From positions 81,969 through 145,968 of the forward strand of contig URRB01000005.1 in NCBI GenBank assembly GCA_900550195.1: a stretch of 64,000 bases of DNA. Direction: 5' to 3'. The position numbers were made by a program, and so were the translations under genes. The notes under the pieces were generated by a model that saw only the letters and a list, made by a program, of their open reading frames with translations, ran no database searches and was not told the DNA's origin. The stretch comes from an uncultured Collinsella sp. (lineage in GTDB: Bacteria > Actinomycetota > Coriobacteriia > Coriobacteriales > Coriobacteriaceae). How positions within the stretch are numbered: the first letter of the stretch is position 1; every line of letters starts with the position of its first letter. Below are positions 48,383 through 57,929 of this stretch, piece after piece.

Positions 48383-49188
48383 AAGTTCTCTCCTTTTGTC
48401 ACAGTCCACCATTGGCAAGGGTTCAGTATTTTAATCGCATGACGGGGGTCGACCCCGGCGTCAACTGCAGAGTTCATCAATATATCAACGAACGGCTCCT
48501 CGGAGCGGTCGTGGCCGAGCAAGATCGTCGGCAGCCCGCGCAAGGCAAGGTCTTGCGCCACGTGGTAGCCCGCTTCGCCCGTCACGACAACGTCCGCGCC
48601 CGCGGCGATGGCGAGCTCTCCAAAGTCGCCCAGGGAGCCGCCCAAAATGGCGACGGTGCGGCACGGGCGATCGGCTTCGCCCCACACACGCGGGTCGCTG
48701 CCAAATGTCGTTGCGGCACGGGCGGCGAGGTCACGCAGGCTGCAGGGGTCGTCGAGGGTCGCGAGTGCACCCAGGCCGGTGAGTTCAGGCTCGTCCACAT
48801 GTTCCAGCGAGCTCATGGGCTCAGCGTCCAGCAGCTCGCTCAGGCAGGTGCGCGCCTCGTGTGAGCGGTCCAGATTGGTATGGAGCGAAATGATGCTCAC
48901 GCCGCAACGCGCTGCCTCGTAGAGCGCCGCGCTGCATTGGGGGCGCGTGGCATCCGCCGGACAAAAGGCCTCGGGTGCCTTGATGTATATAGGATGATGC
49001 GTCAGCAGCACGTTGGCGCCGGCTTCTTGTGCGCGGCGAACATTAGCCTCGGTCGCATCGAGCGCGCAGACAACGCCGGTAATCTCCGCGGCAGGGTCGC
49101 CCACGGATAAGCCTACGTGGTCCCAGGGCTCGGCATCCGTCTTGGGATAGCGTGCCAGCAGGGCACGCTCGAGCTCGGCGACGATCAT
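48379..49188 (-). CDS. Nif3-like dinuclear metal centre protein (YqfO/YbgI family)
   Basis: A 269-residue NIF3/DUF34 protein. Metal ligands are visible in the family patterns WDHVGLSVGD, LLTHHPIYIK, LHTNLDRS and the C-terminal HDRSEEPF. Members form hexameric rings with two-metal sites; a GTP cyclohydrolase I type activity is proposed in some, but not settled. Starts four bases inside the desulfurase end (ATGA) and overlaps the next gene likewise. Confidence 0.92.
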   Translation of the reverse strand: MIVAELERALLARYPKTDAEPWDHVGLSVGDPAAEITGVVCALDATEANVRRAQEAGANVLLTHHPIYIKAPEAFCPADATRPQCSAALYEAARCGVSIISLHTNLDRSHEARTCLSELLDAEPMSSLEHVDEPELTGLGALATLDDPCSLRDLAARAATTFGSDPRVWGEADRPCRTVAILGGSLGDFGELAIAAGADVVVTGEAGYHVAQDLALRGLPTILLGHDRSEEPFVDILMNSAVDAGVDPRHAIKILNPCQWWTVTKGENL

Positions 49189-50363
49189 GCGGCACCCACG
49201 ATCGAGAGCAGCGTCTGGGCAAACTCGTCCAAATCGCCCGGGTCCACACGGTCATCGAAGGAGATACGCAGTGCACCCAGGGCCTGTTCGTGGCCAATAC
49301 CCATGGCGCTTAGAACATGGCTGGGGTCCATACTGCCGCTCGAGCATGCCGAGCCTGCCGATACCTCAAAGCCGGCGGCGTCGAGCTTGACGATGAGCTC
49401 CTCGGAGTCCATGCCGTCGACGTAGATCGAAACCATACCCGGCAGACGATCGGCCTGTGCGTAGTCGCCCATGGTGGCATGAATACGCGGATGAGCCGTA
49501 AGCGTGGCGTAGAGCTTGTCGGATAAGGCCTGCAGTGTTGTACGCTCCTGGGCAACATTCGGTAACAGCGCGGAAGCGGCAGCGGCAAAGGCCAGCTGCG
49601 TGCGCAGGTCCTGCGTGCCGGCACGTCGTCCGGCTTCCTGTCCTCCGCCAAAGATGCGCGGGCGCAGCGGGGTGCGGGTCTTAACGTAGAGCGCGCCGGA
49701 TGCCACAGGACCGCCAATCTTGTGGGCAGCGACGGACATAGCATCGACGCCCAGCTCTGTGACATCGAGCGGAATATGCAAGTAGCCTTGGATGGCATCG
49801 GTATGAAACAGGGCGCCGGCAGCATGTGCGGCGGCGGCCAGCTCGCGGATGGGCTGCACCACGCCGGTCTCGTTGTTGGCAACCATGATGCTCACGAGTG
49901 CCACGTCGTCGCCTAGTAGCTCGACAAGCGTGGCAGGCTCAATGTAGCCCATGCGGCAGGGCTGCACCAGGTCGACGCTAAAGCCTGCGGCACGCAGCAG
50001 CGGCAGGTTGTCCAGAATCGAATCGTGCTCGATGGCAGATACGATCACGCGGTTACGCTTACGGTCGCGCTGACGTGCACCCTCGGCAAGACCGAGTAGC
50101 GCCAGCTGGTTGGCTTCGGTGCCGCCGTTGGTCAGAACAATCTCAGACGGGCGAACGCGCGCGCCAAAGCTGCGGGCGATCTCGCGACGTGCAACCTCCA
50201 GACGCGCGGCAGCCTTGCGGCCGAGCGAGTGCAGCGAGTTGGGGTTGACGCCTGCTAGCTCGCTATCGTCGTACTCACGCTGCGCAAGGCGCGCCTCGGC
50301 GCGCATGGGCGTCGAGGCGGCGTAGTCAAGATTCACGGGTATGCGGTTTTGACCTGCGGTCAT
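49185..50363 (-). CDS. Cysteine desulfurase (NifS/IscS family)
   Basis: A 392-residue PLP aminotransferase-fold enzyme that mobilises sulfur from cysteine to Fe-S cluster or tRNA thiolation pathways. Visible: LDYAASTPMRAEA, TNGGTEANQLALLG, AIEHDSILDN, the PLP lysine in AAHKIGGP, the FGGGQEAGRRAGTQD motif, and the catalytic cysteine in SAGSACSSGS. No IscU/SufU partner is adjacent. Which pathway it serves (Fe-S or tRNA) is open. Confidence 0.93.
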   Translation of the reverse strand: MTAGQNRIPVNLDYAASTPMRAEARLAQREYDDSELAGVNPNSLHSLGRKAAARLEVARREIARSFGARVRPSEIVLTNGGTEANQLALLGLAEGARQRDRKRNRVIVSAIEHDSILDNLPLLRAAGFSVDLVQPCRMGYIEPATLVELLGDDVALVSIMVANNETGVVQPIRELAAAAHAAGALFHTDAIQGYLHIPLDVTELGVDAMSVAAHKIGGPVASGALYVKTRTPLRPRIFGGGQEAGRRAGTQDLRTQLAFAAAASALLPNVAQERTTLQALSDKLYATLTAHPRIHATMGDYAQADRLPGMVSIYVDGMDSEELIVKLDAAGFEVSAGSACSSGSMDPSHVLSAMGIGHEQALGALRISFDDRVDPGDLDEFAQTLLSIVGAA

Positions 50364-50369
50364 AAGGGT

Positions 50370-51041
50370 TTATGCCTCCTGTGCAGCCTCGTTGCCCAGC
50401 TTCTGCAGCAGCGCAACCTCGGCAGTGGGATCTTCGGACTTAAATACGGCAGAACCGGCCACCAGGACATTTGCGCCGGCCTTGACGACCTCGGCAATGT
50501 TCTTGGAAGAAATGCCACCGTCGACCTCGATGAGGGGCGAAACGCCGTGACGCTCGCACATGGCCTTGAGCTCGTGGAGCTTAGCGATGGTGCCCGGGAT
50601 AAAGCTCTGGCCGCCAAAGCCTGGGTTCACGCTCATGAGCAGTACCATATCGACGACGTCGATGATGCTCTCGAGCACGCACACGGGGGTGGCGGGGTTG
50701 AGAGCAACGCCGGCCTTGACGTCGCGCTGCTGTAGATGCGTGAGCGTGCGGTGCAGGTGCGTGGAAGCCTCGTAGTGCACGGTGATCATGTCGGCGCCTG
50801 CGTCGGCGTACCAATCGACCGTCTCGTCGGGGTTCGATACCATCAGGTGCGCGTCGACCGGTACATCGGTGGAGCGCTTGACGGCCTTGAGGATGTCAGC
50901 GCCAAAGGTGAGGTTGCCGGTAAAGTGGCCGTCCATGACGTCGAAGTGCACGTAGTCGGCGCCGGCGATCTTGTCGAGGTCGCCCTTGAGGTTGGCCATA
51001 TCGGCCGAAAGGATGGACGGAGCGATTTTAATGGAACCCAT
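50370..51041 (-). CDS. rpe: Ribulose-phosphate 3-epimerase
   Basis: Interconverts ribulose 5-phosphate and xylulose 5-phosphate in the pentose phosphate pathway. 223-residue TIM barrel with IAPSILSADMANL, HFDVMDGHFTGNLTFG, MSVNPGFGGQSFI and EVDGGISSKN, giving the expected metal His/Asp residues. AAAGG precedes the ATG. Lies six bases upstream of the desulfurase start. Confidence 0.97.
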   Translation of the reverse strand: MGSIKIAPSILSADMANLKGDLDKIAGADYVHFDVMDGHFTGNLTFGADILKAVKRSTDVPVDAHLMVSNPDETVDWYADAGADMITVHYEASTHLHRTLTHLQQRDVKAGVALNPATPVCVLESIIDVVDMVLLMSVNPGFGGQSFIPGTIAKLHELKAMCERHGVSPLIEVDGGISSKNIAEVVKAGANVLVAGSAVFKSEDPTAEVALLQKLGNEAAQEA

Positions 51042-51059
51042 GGTAGAAGCCTTTCTGCG

Positions 51060-52067
51060 CTAGTCGGTGAGTCCGTAGAACTCTTGGGAGGGTACGCGGT
51101 CGGTAAGAATCTCGAGCGCCCTATCCAAAGTAACACCGTTGTAGAGCGTTTGCTCCACGGCAAAGGTGAGCGGAATGTCTACGCCCAGTGAACGGGCAAG
51201 CTCGCTCACGCTGCGGGCCGCGACGGCGCCCTCGACCACCATATGCGTGCGCGTCTGATACTCGTCGAGCGACACGCCGTGGGCAAACTCGTAGCCAAAG
51301 GTGCGGTTGCGCGAATGCTCCGAGGTGCAGGTGGCAATGAGGTCACCCATGCCGGCAAGTCCCATGCAGGTCATAGCTTGACCGCCGCGGGCGTGCACCA
51401 GACGGCTGATCTCGGCCAGGCCGCGCGTCATGATGAGGGCGAGCGTGTTGTCGCCTGCGCCCGAACCGGCGGAGATGCCGCACACGATGGCGATGACATT
51501 TTTCATGGCGCCGCAGACCTCGACACCGGTCATGTCCTGCGACAGGTAGATGCGGAATGCCGTGGACAGGAGCAGGTCCTTAAAGGTCTCCCCTATCTGC
51601 GGATCTTCGCTGGCGATGACGGCGGCCGAAAGCCCGCCGCGGCAGATCTCCTCGGCATGGTTGGGGCCCGAGAGGGCCGCCACACGCCGCTCGTTGCCGA
51701 TCTCGCTGGCGATGACCTCGCTCATGAGCAGGCCGGACTCGGGCTCAATGCCCTTGGTAAGGCAGAGCACCGGGGTGTCGGCGGCGATGAAGGGCGCTGC
51801 CTGATGGCATACGCTGCGCAGGTGTGTGGAGGGCACGGCAAAGATGATGGCGTCGGCGGCGTCGAGCGCTTGCGCCAGGTCCGTCGTGGCGACGACGTTG
51901 CCGGGCAGCTCGTAGTCCACCAGATACCGGGGGTTGCAGTGCTCGCCATTGATGCCGGCGGCCGTCTGCTCGCTATGGGCCCACATGGTCACGCGCTCGG
52001 TTCGCGCGGCGGCAAGGCCGGCGACGGCGGTTCCCCAGGAGCCGGAGCCAATCAGCGCAACATTCAT
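51060..52067 (-). CDS. gpsA: Glycerol-3-phosphate dehydrogenase [NAD(P)+]
   Basis: Reduces dihydroxyacetone phosphate to sn-glycerol 3-phosphate, the backbone for phospholipids. The 335-residue protein begins with MNVALIGSGSWGTAVAGLAA (NAD(P) Rossmann motif) and has LCLTKGIEPE, SGPNHAEEI, KNVIAIVCGIS and GLAGMGDLIATCTS, all typical. GTAGGAGAG precedes the ATG. It is directly downstream of plsY, which uses its product. Confidence 0.97.
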   Translation of the reverse strand: MNVALIGSGSWGTAVAGLAAARTERVTMWAHSEQTAAGINGEHCNPRYLVDYELPGNVVATTDLAQALDAADAIIFAVPSTHLRSVCHQAAPFIAADTPVLCLTKGIEPESGLLMSEVIASEIGNERRVAALSGPNHAEEICRGGLSAAVIASEDPQIGETFKDLLLSTAFRIYLSQDMTGVEVCGAMKNVIAIVCGISAGSGAGDNTLALIMTRGLAEISRLVHARGGQAMTCMGLAGMGDLIATCTSEHSRNRTFGYEFAHGVSLDEYQTRTHMVVEGAVAARSVSELARSLGVDIPLTFAVEQTLYNGVTLDRALEILTDRVPSQEFYGLTD

Positions 52068-52076
52068 GACTCTCTC

Positions 52077-52760
52077 CTACTTATCGTCGGGCTCGGTGAC
52101 GCGCTTGGTAAACGAGAGCTTGGACTCCTTACCCGTCATGAGTTTTTTGATGTTCGCACGATGGGCCCACACCACGGTGATGCCGATCAGCGCCATGCAA
52201 AACTTAAGTCCCAGGCTGCTGTACGGAAAGACCGCGCAGACGGCAATGGGAAGACCGATGGCCGCGGCGAGCGAGCCCACCGACACGAACTTGGTGATGG
52301 CGACGGCCACGATAAACATGCCCAGCAGCGACAGGCCAATAGGCCAGTACCAAGCGAGGATGACGCCCAGACCAACCGCGATACCCTTGCCGCCGTGGAA
52401 GTTGAGATAGGGCGAGAAGATATGGCCCCACACGGCTGCCAGGCAGATGACGCCGAGCATCCAGTCGCCGGCGGCGCCGGGGGCCATAATGCTCACGGGG
52501 AAGCCATAGCCCAAGTCGGCAATGAGCGGACGCGCGATAAGGACGCAGATGGCGCCCTTAAGGCAGTCGAGCAGCAGCGTGAGCGCGGCCACCTTGGGGC
52601 CGGCCACACGCAGGGCGTTGGTGGTGCCGATGTTACCGGAGCCCGCCTTGCGGATGTCCGTGTGGTTGAACACGCGGCCCAGGATCAGACCAAACGGAAT
52701 CGCCCCGATAAAGAACGAGACCACGGCGCAGATGGCGGTCAGAAGAATCGGATTATGCAT
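52077..52760 (-). CDS. plsY: Glycerol-3-phosphate acyltransferase PlsY
   Basis: Transfers acyl from acyl-phosphate to glycerol 3-phosphate in the membrane. 227 residues, about five membrane helices, with conserved loops IPFGLILGRVF, RKAGSGNIGTTNALR and FHGGKGIAVGLG. The ATG at 52760 lies within the tail of der, overlapping by eight bases. Forms a lipid-synthesis cluster with gpsA here and plsC further upstream. Confidence 0.97.
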   Translation of the reverse strand: MHNPILLTAICAVVSFFIGAIPFGLILGRVFNHTDIRKAGSGNIGTTNALRVAGPKVAALTLLLDCLKGAICVLIARPLIADLGYGFPVSIMAPGAAGDWMLGVICLAAVWGHIFSPYLNFHGGKGIAVGLGVILAWYWPIGLSLLGMFIVAVAITKFVSVGSLAAAIGLPIAVCAVFPYSSLGLKFCMALIGITVVWAHRANIKKLMTGKESKLSFTKRVTEPDDK

Positions 52761-54087
52761 CCTTTTGCTCCTTCTTCCTAAAGAAGAGTCGAATGGGCGT
52801 GCCGGCAAAGTCGAAGGTCGAGCGCATGCGGTTCTCTACGTAGCGCTGGTAGGTGTCGTTGACCAGGTCGCTGTGGTTGACGAAGAACGTGAACGTCGGC
52901 GGGTTGACGCCCGTCTGGGTCACGTAGTGCATACGCAGGCGGCGCTTGCCGTCCACCACGGTATGACCGAACTCGCGCAGGTCGGTGAGGAACGTGTTGA
53001 GGCGTGAGGTGCTGATCTTCTGCGAGCGCGTCTTCTCGGCAGCGTCTACCATTGCCCAGATCTTCTCGACGCTGCGGCCAGTGAGGGCAGAGATGCGCAG
53101 GTACTGGGCCCAGGGAGCCATAACGCCCAGACGGCGGTCGATGGTCTCCATGCAGGCCTCGCGCTTACGGTCGTCGTCGAGCAGGTCCCACTTGTTGAGC
53201 AGCACCACGATGGCGCAGCCGCGCTCGATGGCAAGACCCATGACCTTCTGGTCCTGCTCAGTGACGCCCACGGAGGCATCGACGACGAGCAGCGCCACGT
53301 CGGCGCGGTCGATGGCACGCAGGCCGCGGACCATGGAGTAGTACTCGATGTTCTCGTACACAGTGCTCTTCTTGCGGATGCCCGCGGTATCGACCATGCG
53401 GTAGTGCTTACCGTTGCGCTCCACGACGGTGTCGATGGCGTCGCGCGTCGTGCCGGCGATGTTGGACACGATAGAGCGGTCGGCGCCCAGGATGCGGTTG
53501 AACAACGAGGACTTACCGGCGTTGGGGCGGCCGATGATGGCGACGTTCAGCGCGTCGGGGAACTCGTCGGCGATCTCGTCCTCCTCCTCGGGCAACAGGG
53601 CCACGATGTCGTCGAGCAGGTCGCCCGTGCCGTGGCCGTGCAGGGCCGAGAGCGGCGTGGGCTCACCGATGCCGAGCGAATAGAACTCCCAGATGCTGTC
53701 GTTCTCGCGATCGGGGTTGTCGAGCTTGTTCACCAGCAGAAAGACCGGCTTGTCGCAGCGCTTGAGCATGCGAGCGACCGACTCGTCCTCCTCGGTGACG
53801 CCGGTGCGGCCGTCGACCACAAACAGGATGACGGCGGCTTCCTCGGCGGCGGCGAGGGCCTGGTCGCGAATGGACGTGGCGAAGACGTCATCGCTCTTGA
53901 GCGGTTCGATGCCGCCCGTGTCGACGATGGTGAACTCGCGGCCGTTCCAATCGGCCGTGTGGTACGAGCGGTCGCGCGTGACGCCGCGGGACTCATGGAC
54001 GATGGCGTCCGAGGTCTGGGCCAGGCGGTTAACGAGCGTGGACTTGCCCACGTTGGGGCGTCCGACGACGGCGACGATAGGTTTCAT
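52753..54087 (-). CDS. der: Ribosome-associated double GTPase Der (EngA)
   Basis: Assists maturation of the 50S ribosomal subunit. 444 residues with two G domains (GRPNVGKSTLVNRL, DTGGIEP, NKLD; then GRPNAGKSSLFNRI, DTAGIRKKS, NKWD) and the C-terminal KH-like domain (RLRMHYVTQTGVNPPTFTFF). The ATG at 54087 follows AAAGGAGTG; longer in-frame readings lack a start signal. Confidence 0.97.
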   Translation of the reverse strand: MKPIVAVVGRPNVGKSTLVNRLAQTSDAIVHESRGVTRDRSYHTADWNGREFTIVDTGGIEPLKSDDVFATSIRDQALAAAEEAAVILFVVDGRTGVTEEDESVARMLKRCDKPVFLLVNKLDNPDRENDSIWEFYSLGIGEPTPLSALHGHGTGDLLDDIVALLPEEEDEIADEFPDALNVAIIGRPNAGKSSLFNRILGADRSIVSNIAGTTRDAIDTVVERNGKHYRMVDTAGIRKKSTVYENIEYYSMVRGLRAIDRADVALLVVDASVGVTEQDQKVMGLAIERGCAIVVLLNKWDLLDDDRKREACMETIDRRLGVMAPWAQYLRISALTGRSVEKIWAMVDAAEKTRSQKISTSRLNTFLTDLREFGHTVVDGKRRLRMHYVTQTGVNPPTFTFFVNHSDLVNDTYQRYVENRMRSTFDFAGTPIRLFFRKKEQKDA

Positions 54088-54097
54088 CTGCACTCCT

Positions 54098-55540
54098 TTA
54101 ATGGGTAGGGTCAGTGGAAGTGTTAGAGTCGGCAGGCACAATGCCAAGGAAGTGCTCCAGGGTATCGAGCAGCTCATGCGGCATGGTCGACACCACATGA
54201 ACCTCGGCGCCGCGACTGGTAAGGCTTGCGAGTAAATCGTCACGATGATACTCGTCAAGCGTCATGCCGTCAGCGTTGAACATGAGCTTAGGCACAAAGA
54301 GCATAACCCCCGAGAGGTCCTGCGGCAGCTGTTCCAGAATGTCGCAGGCGACGATGAGGCCGGTCACGTCCACGTTGCCGCCAAAGTAGCGATTCTTGAT
54401 GGCCGTGACGGTGCCGGCGAGCCCCTGCGGCGATTCCACGAAACGTGCCACGGTGTCGCGTGCGCTGGCGCCCGAGAGGCACAGCAGGTGCTGGCTGCGA
54501 GCGGCGATGGCCTCGCGGACGCGGGCCAGTTGCTCGGCAGCGGCGGCAAGCACATCGTCCGTCTCGTCTAGGTATGAGCGGATCATGCCGATACCGTCGT
54601 AGTACTGCGGATAGCCGTCGTAAAAGTCCGCCTCGGGCGGATCGATGCCGGCGTCCAGGTAGAACTCGTCGCTCATCTGGAAGGTGTGGCGGCCAAAGCG
54701 CTCGAAGGCGCGGTCCTGGTAGGGACGGATCATGGCAATGGTCTCGCGAGCCAGTTCGGGCTTGTCGCTGTATGACCAGCTAAAGCGGTTCTGATGCTTG
54801 GTAAAACCGAGCGGCACAATGCCCAGGCTTGTGATTTGCTCGTGCTCCTCGCAAAAGCGCAGGGTCTTTTCCAGCTCCTCGCCGTCGTTCATGCCGGGGC
54901 ACAACACGATCTGCGCGTGAATCTCGATGCCGGCGGCCATGATGGCCTCGAGTACGTCCATGCCGCGCTGGGCGTTGCGGCCCATCATACGACGGCGGAC
55001 GTCGGGGCTCACGGCATGGACCGACACGTTCATAGGGCTCATGTTGCGTTGGATGACGTTTTGCACGTCCTCGTCGGTGAGGTTCGTGAGCGTGACGAAG
55101 TTGCCCTGCAAAAAGCTCAGGCGGTAGTCGTCGTCGCGAATATAGAGCGTGGAGCGGCCGCCCTTGGGCAACATGGTCATAAAGCAGAACACGCAGGCGT
55201 TTACGCAGGTACGCATGCCGTCGAAGATGGGGCCATCGAACTCCAAACCCCAGTCCTCGCCCGGGAAGCGGTCGAGCTCGACGGGGGTGACGGTGCCGTC
55301 GCGCGGGTCGAAAACCTCGAGGTCGACGGTGTCGTCGTCGGCCTCCCAGAGCCACACGATCATGTCGGTGAGCGCCTCACCGTTGACCGTGAGTACGCGC
55401 ATGCCCGGCTCGATACCCACATCCCACGCGGGCGATTCGGGACGCACGTTCTTTACGAGCGCGCCCTCACCCGGCTCGGGGTCGCGGCTGCGCCCGTAAT
55501 CGGCCACCTCGGCGGCGTATGCGGGTACGGTCTGGTCCAT
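54098..55540 (-). CDS. DUF512 family radical-SAM-like Fe-S protein
   Basis: A 480-residue protein. N-terminal PDZ-like part (VKNVRPESPAWDVGIEPGMR), then a cysteine motif CVNACVFCF matching a CxxxCxxC cluster site, a TIM-barrel-like region (VSPDVRRRMMGRN, IVLCPGMNDG), and the DUF512 C-terminus. The family is widespread in anaerobes and next to der in many genomes; a role in ribosome or tRNA biology has been suggested but not shown. ATG 55540 is chosen because the next upstream starts lack a ribosome-binding site. Confidence 0.87.
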   Translation of the reverse strand: MDQTVPAYAAEVADYGRSRDPEPGEGALVKNVRPESPAWDVGIEPGMRVLTVNGEALTDMIVWLWEADDDTVDLEVFDPRDGTVTPVELDRFPGEDWGLEFDGPIFDGMRTCVNACVFCFMTMLPKGGRSTLYIRDDDYRLSFLQGNFVTLTNLTDEDVQNVIQRNMSPMNVSVHAVSPDVRRRMMGRNAQRGMDVLEAIMAAGIEIHAQIVLCPGMNDGEELEKTLRFCEEHEQITSLGIVPLGFTKHQNRFSWSYSDKPELARETIAMIRPYQDRAFERFGRHTFQMSDEFYLDAGIDPPEADFYDGYPQYYDGIGMIRSYLDETDDVLAAAAEQLARVREAIAARSQHLLCLSGASARDTVARFVESPQGLAGTVTAIKNRYFGGNVDVTGLIVACDILEQLPQDLSGVMLFVPKLMFNADGMTLDEYHRDDLLASLTSRGAEVHVVSTMPHELLDTLEHFLGIVPADSNTSTDPTH

Positions 55541-55542
55541 GA

Positions 55543-56442
55543 TTAGCGGCAAAGCTCCTTGATGCGCTCGACGGCGCGCTCGATGTGTTCTTGCGGGGTG
55601 GAGGCTCCGGCGGTGATGCCGATGTGGTGAGCGTCGGTAAACCAAGCGGTCTCAAGCTCTGAAGCTTCCTCGATGTGATGCGTGCGCTCGCAGGCGTCTG
55701 CGCAAATCTGCGCCAGGCGGCGGGTGTTGCCCGAGTTCTTGCCGCCCACGACGACCATGCAGTCGCAGCGGTTGGCAAGTGTGGCTGCTGCCTGTTGACG
55801 CTCACTCGTGGCGGCGCAGATGGTGTTGATCACACGCAGCTCCTGCACGCGCGGGGTGATAGCTGCCACGACCTCGGCGAGGTTCTGCGCGGTCTGGGTG
55901 GTCTGCACGACGAGGCCTACCTTGCCCTTGAACGACAAGGCGTTGGCGTCGGCGGCACAGCTCACGACCAGCGCATCAGTGCCGGCGTGGCCCAGGATGC
56001 CCTCCACCTCAGGGTGACCTGGCTCGCCTACGACCACCACGCGGTAGCCCTCGCGCACCAGGCGCTCGGCTGCCATATGGACCTTCTTCACGTAAGGGCA
56101 GGTGGCGTCGACGACGTTAAGGCCACGCTCGCGAGCGGCATCGATCACCTGCGGCACCACTCCGTGCGCGCGAATGATTACGGTGCCCGATGCGGCGTCG
56201 TCCAGGTTCTCGGCCAGGCCAACGCCTGCCTCAGCAAGCTCGCGCACCACGATGGGGTTATGGATGAGGGGACCCAAGGTATGAACCTGAGTGCACTCCC
56301 CTGCCTGCGGCGCGGCGGCTAGCGCCATATCGAGCGCACGCTGTACGCCGTAGCAAGTACCGGCGTGGGCGGCGATCTCGATGGTAGGCGCTGTTGCCTG
56401 GTCGGACGCGGTCGCGGCAGTGTTCGTAACGTTCTCGCTCAT
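55543..56442 (-). CDS. ispH: 4-hydroxy-3-methylbut-2-enyl diphosphate reductase IspH
   Basis: Final step of the MEP isoprenoid pathway, giving IPP and DMAPP. 299 residues with three cluster cysteines (AGTCYGVQRA, VDATCPYVKK, NTICAATSERQ), the HGV motif and KNSGNT near the C-terminus. About 25 N-terminal residues form a Thr/Ala-rich extension not needed for the fold. ATG 56442 preferred. Confidence 0.95.
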   Translation of the reverse strand: MSENVTNTAATASDQATAPTIEIAAHAGTCYGVQRALDMALAAAPQAGECTQVHTLGPLIHNPIVVRELAEAGVGLAENLDDAASGTVIIRAHGVVPQVIDAARERGLNVVDATCPYVKKVHMAAERLVREGYRVVVVGEPGHPEVEGILGHAGTDALVVSCAADANALSFKGKVGLVVQTTQTAQNLAEVVAAITPRVQELRVINTICAATSERQQAAATLANRCDCMVVVGGKNSGNTRRLAQICADACERTHHIEEASELETAWFTDAHHIGITAGASTPQEHIERAVERIKELCR

Positions 56443-56444
56443 GG

Positions 56445-57173
56445 CTAGAACCTGCCCGGATGCTCGGCGCACAGCTCGTCTCGCATAGCGTAGACGCGGT
56501 TCATGGCCTCGGACTCAAACCATTCCAGGCGCTCCGTGCGCTTAAGCCCGGCCGGTGCGTCGGAAAGCGAGACGGCCTTGCCGGCGCGGATCCAGCACTT
56601 CTTGGGACGCATGATCTTTTTGTCCGAGGGCGTGATGTCGGACCAGCCGCAGATGGCGAGCGGGTTAACGGGCGCCTTGCCCATCTGAGCGATGAGCGCA
56701 AAACCGCCGTGGACCTCGGGCTTGATCTCGCGTGAGCGGATGCGCGTGCCCTCGGGGAAGATCAGAACGTCCTCGCCGCGCTGCAGCGCATGCTGGGCGG
56801 CGCGCAGGCACTTCATATCGGCAGTACCACGCTCCACGGGGATGCCGCCTACGCGGCTAAAGGCCCAGCGCACAATCTTGCTCTTGGCGAACTCGGACTT
56901 AAAGATGGGACGAATGCGGCGCCCCCCAAAGAACAGCGCCGTCTCCACGGCCAAGAGCTCGGCCATCGAGGTGTGGTTGCAGATGACCACGCTTCCGCGG
57001 CCTTCCTGGCGCTCAAACAGCAGATCGGCGTCCTCGACCTTCCAGCGCCACATGAGCTTGGAGAAGGCCCAAAGGATGGCCATGACTACGACGACGGTGC
57101 CGCGGATGATCGCCGGGAACTCGGCGTAGGGGGCGTTGTAATAGTCCTCTGGCGTCTGCTTAAACAGGCGCAT
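56445..57173 (-). CDS. plsC: 1-acyl-sn-glycerol-3-phosphate acyltransferase (PlsC-like)
   Basis: Converts lysophosphatidate to phosphatidate at the membrane. 242 residues; membrane helix at about 20-40, motif FPEGTR (in VLIFPEGTRIRS) and a VPVERG-like GIPVERG. The usual catalytic HX4D is NHTSMAE here, i.e. His67-X4-Glu72, a conservative but unusual change. AGGAGG before the ATG; starts three bases after the cmk stop. Confidence 0.9.
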   Translation of the reverse strand: MRLFKQTPEDYYNAPYAEFPAIIRGTVVVVMAILWAFSKLMWRWKVEDADLLFERQEGRGSVVICNHTSMAELLAVETALFFGGRRIRPIFKSEFAKSKIVRWAFSRVGGIPVERGTADMKCLRAAQHALQRGEDVLIFPEGTRIRSREIKPEVHGGFALIAQMGKAPVNPLAICGWSDITPSDKKIMRPKKCWIRAGKAVSLSDAPAGLKRTERLEWFESEAMNRVYAMRDELCAEHPGRF

Positions 57174-57176
57174 GGG

Positions 57177-57863
57177 CTACCTCCTTTGGTTAATGAGGTC
57201 CTCGATTATCGAGACGACCTCGTCGATGGTGTGGGCGGTGGAGTCGACGTGCACGGCGTCCTCGGCGGGCACGAGCGGGGCGACCTCGCGGCTGCTGTCG
57301 AGCTTGTCGCGCTGCTTAAGGGCGTCGAGGGTCTCGTCGACCTCGGCCTCGAGCTGCTCGGACGTGAGCGGCTGGGCATCGTTTTGGTGGCGCTGAAGCA
57401 CGCGGCGGCGGGCGCGCTCGCGCGGGTCGGCTGTCAGGAAGATCTTGACCTGCGCGTTAGGGAACACGACGGTTCCGATGTCGCGACCCTCGGCTACGAT
57501 ATCGCGGTCCTCGGCGGCACGGCGCTGATGGATGAGCATGGCGGCGCGCACGCCCGGATAGGCCGAGACCTTGGACACGTTGGCGTCAACCTGCGGGGTG
57601 CGGATGGCGACCGAAGCGTCCTGGCCGTCAACGGTCAGGCGCGTGTCCTCGCCGGTGCCGTTGGTAAAGCGGATCTCGATCTGCTCGGCGAGGGCGTCGA
57701 TGGCCGCTTCGTCATCCAGGTCGATGCCGCGGTCGAGCGCGGCGAAGGTGACGGCGCGATACATGGCGCCCGTGTCGAGCTTGTTAAAGCCCAGCTGGCG
57801 GGCGATCTCCTTGGCGATGGTGGACTTGCCGGAACCGGCGGGGCCGTCGATGGCGACGATCAT
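57177..57863 (-). CDS. cmk: Cytidylate kinase
   Basis: Phosphorylates CMP and dCMP. 228 residues: P-loop IDGPAGSGKSTIAKEIARQL, the LDTGAMYRAVT substrate motif, EGRDIGTVVFPNA and the LID region (RERARRRVLQRH). GAAAGGAAG precedes the ATG. Confidence 0.97.
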   Translation of the reverse strand: MIVAIDGPAGSGKSTIAKEIARQLGFNKLDTGAMYRAVTFAALDRGIDLDDEAAIDALAEQIEIRFTNGTGEDTRLTVDGQDASVAIRTPQVDANVSKVSAYPGVRAAMLIHQRRAAEDRDIVAEGRDIGTVVFPNAQVKIFLTADPRERARRRVLQRHQNDAQPLTSEQLEAEVDETLDALKQRDKLDSSREVAPLVPAEDAVHVDSTAHTIDEVVSIIEDLINQRR

Positions 57864-57929
57864 GCAATGCTTCCTTTCGATGATTGACGTGCTGGTATGG
57901 TTCGCGGGCGTTAGGGCGCGGCGGGTTGC

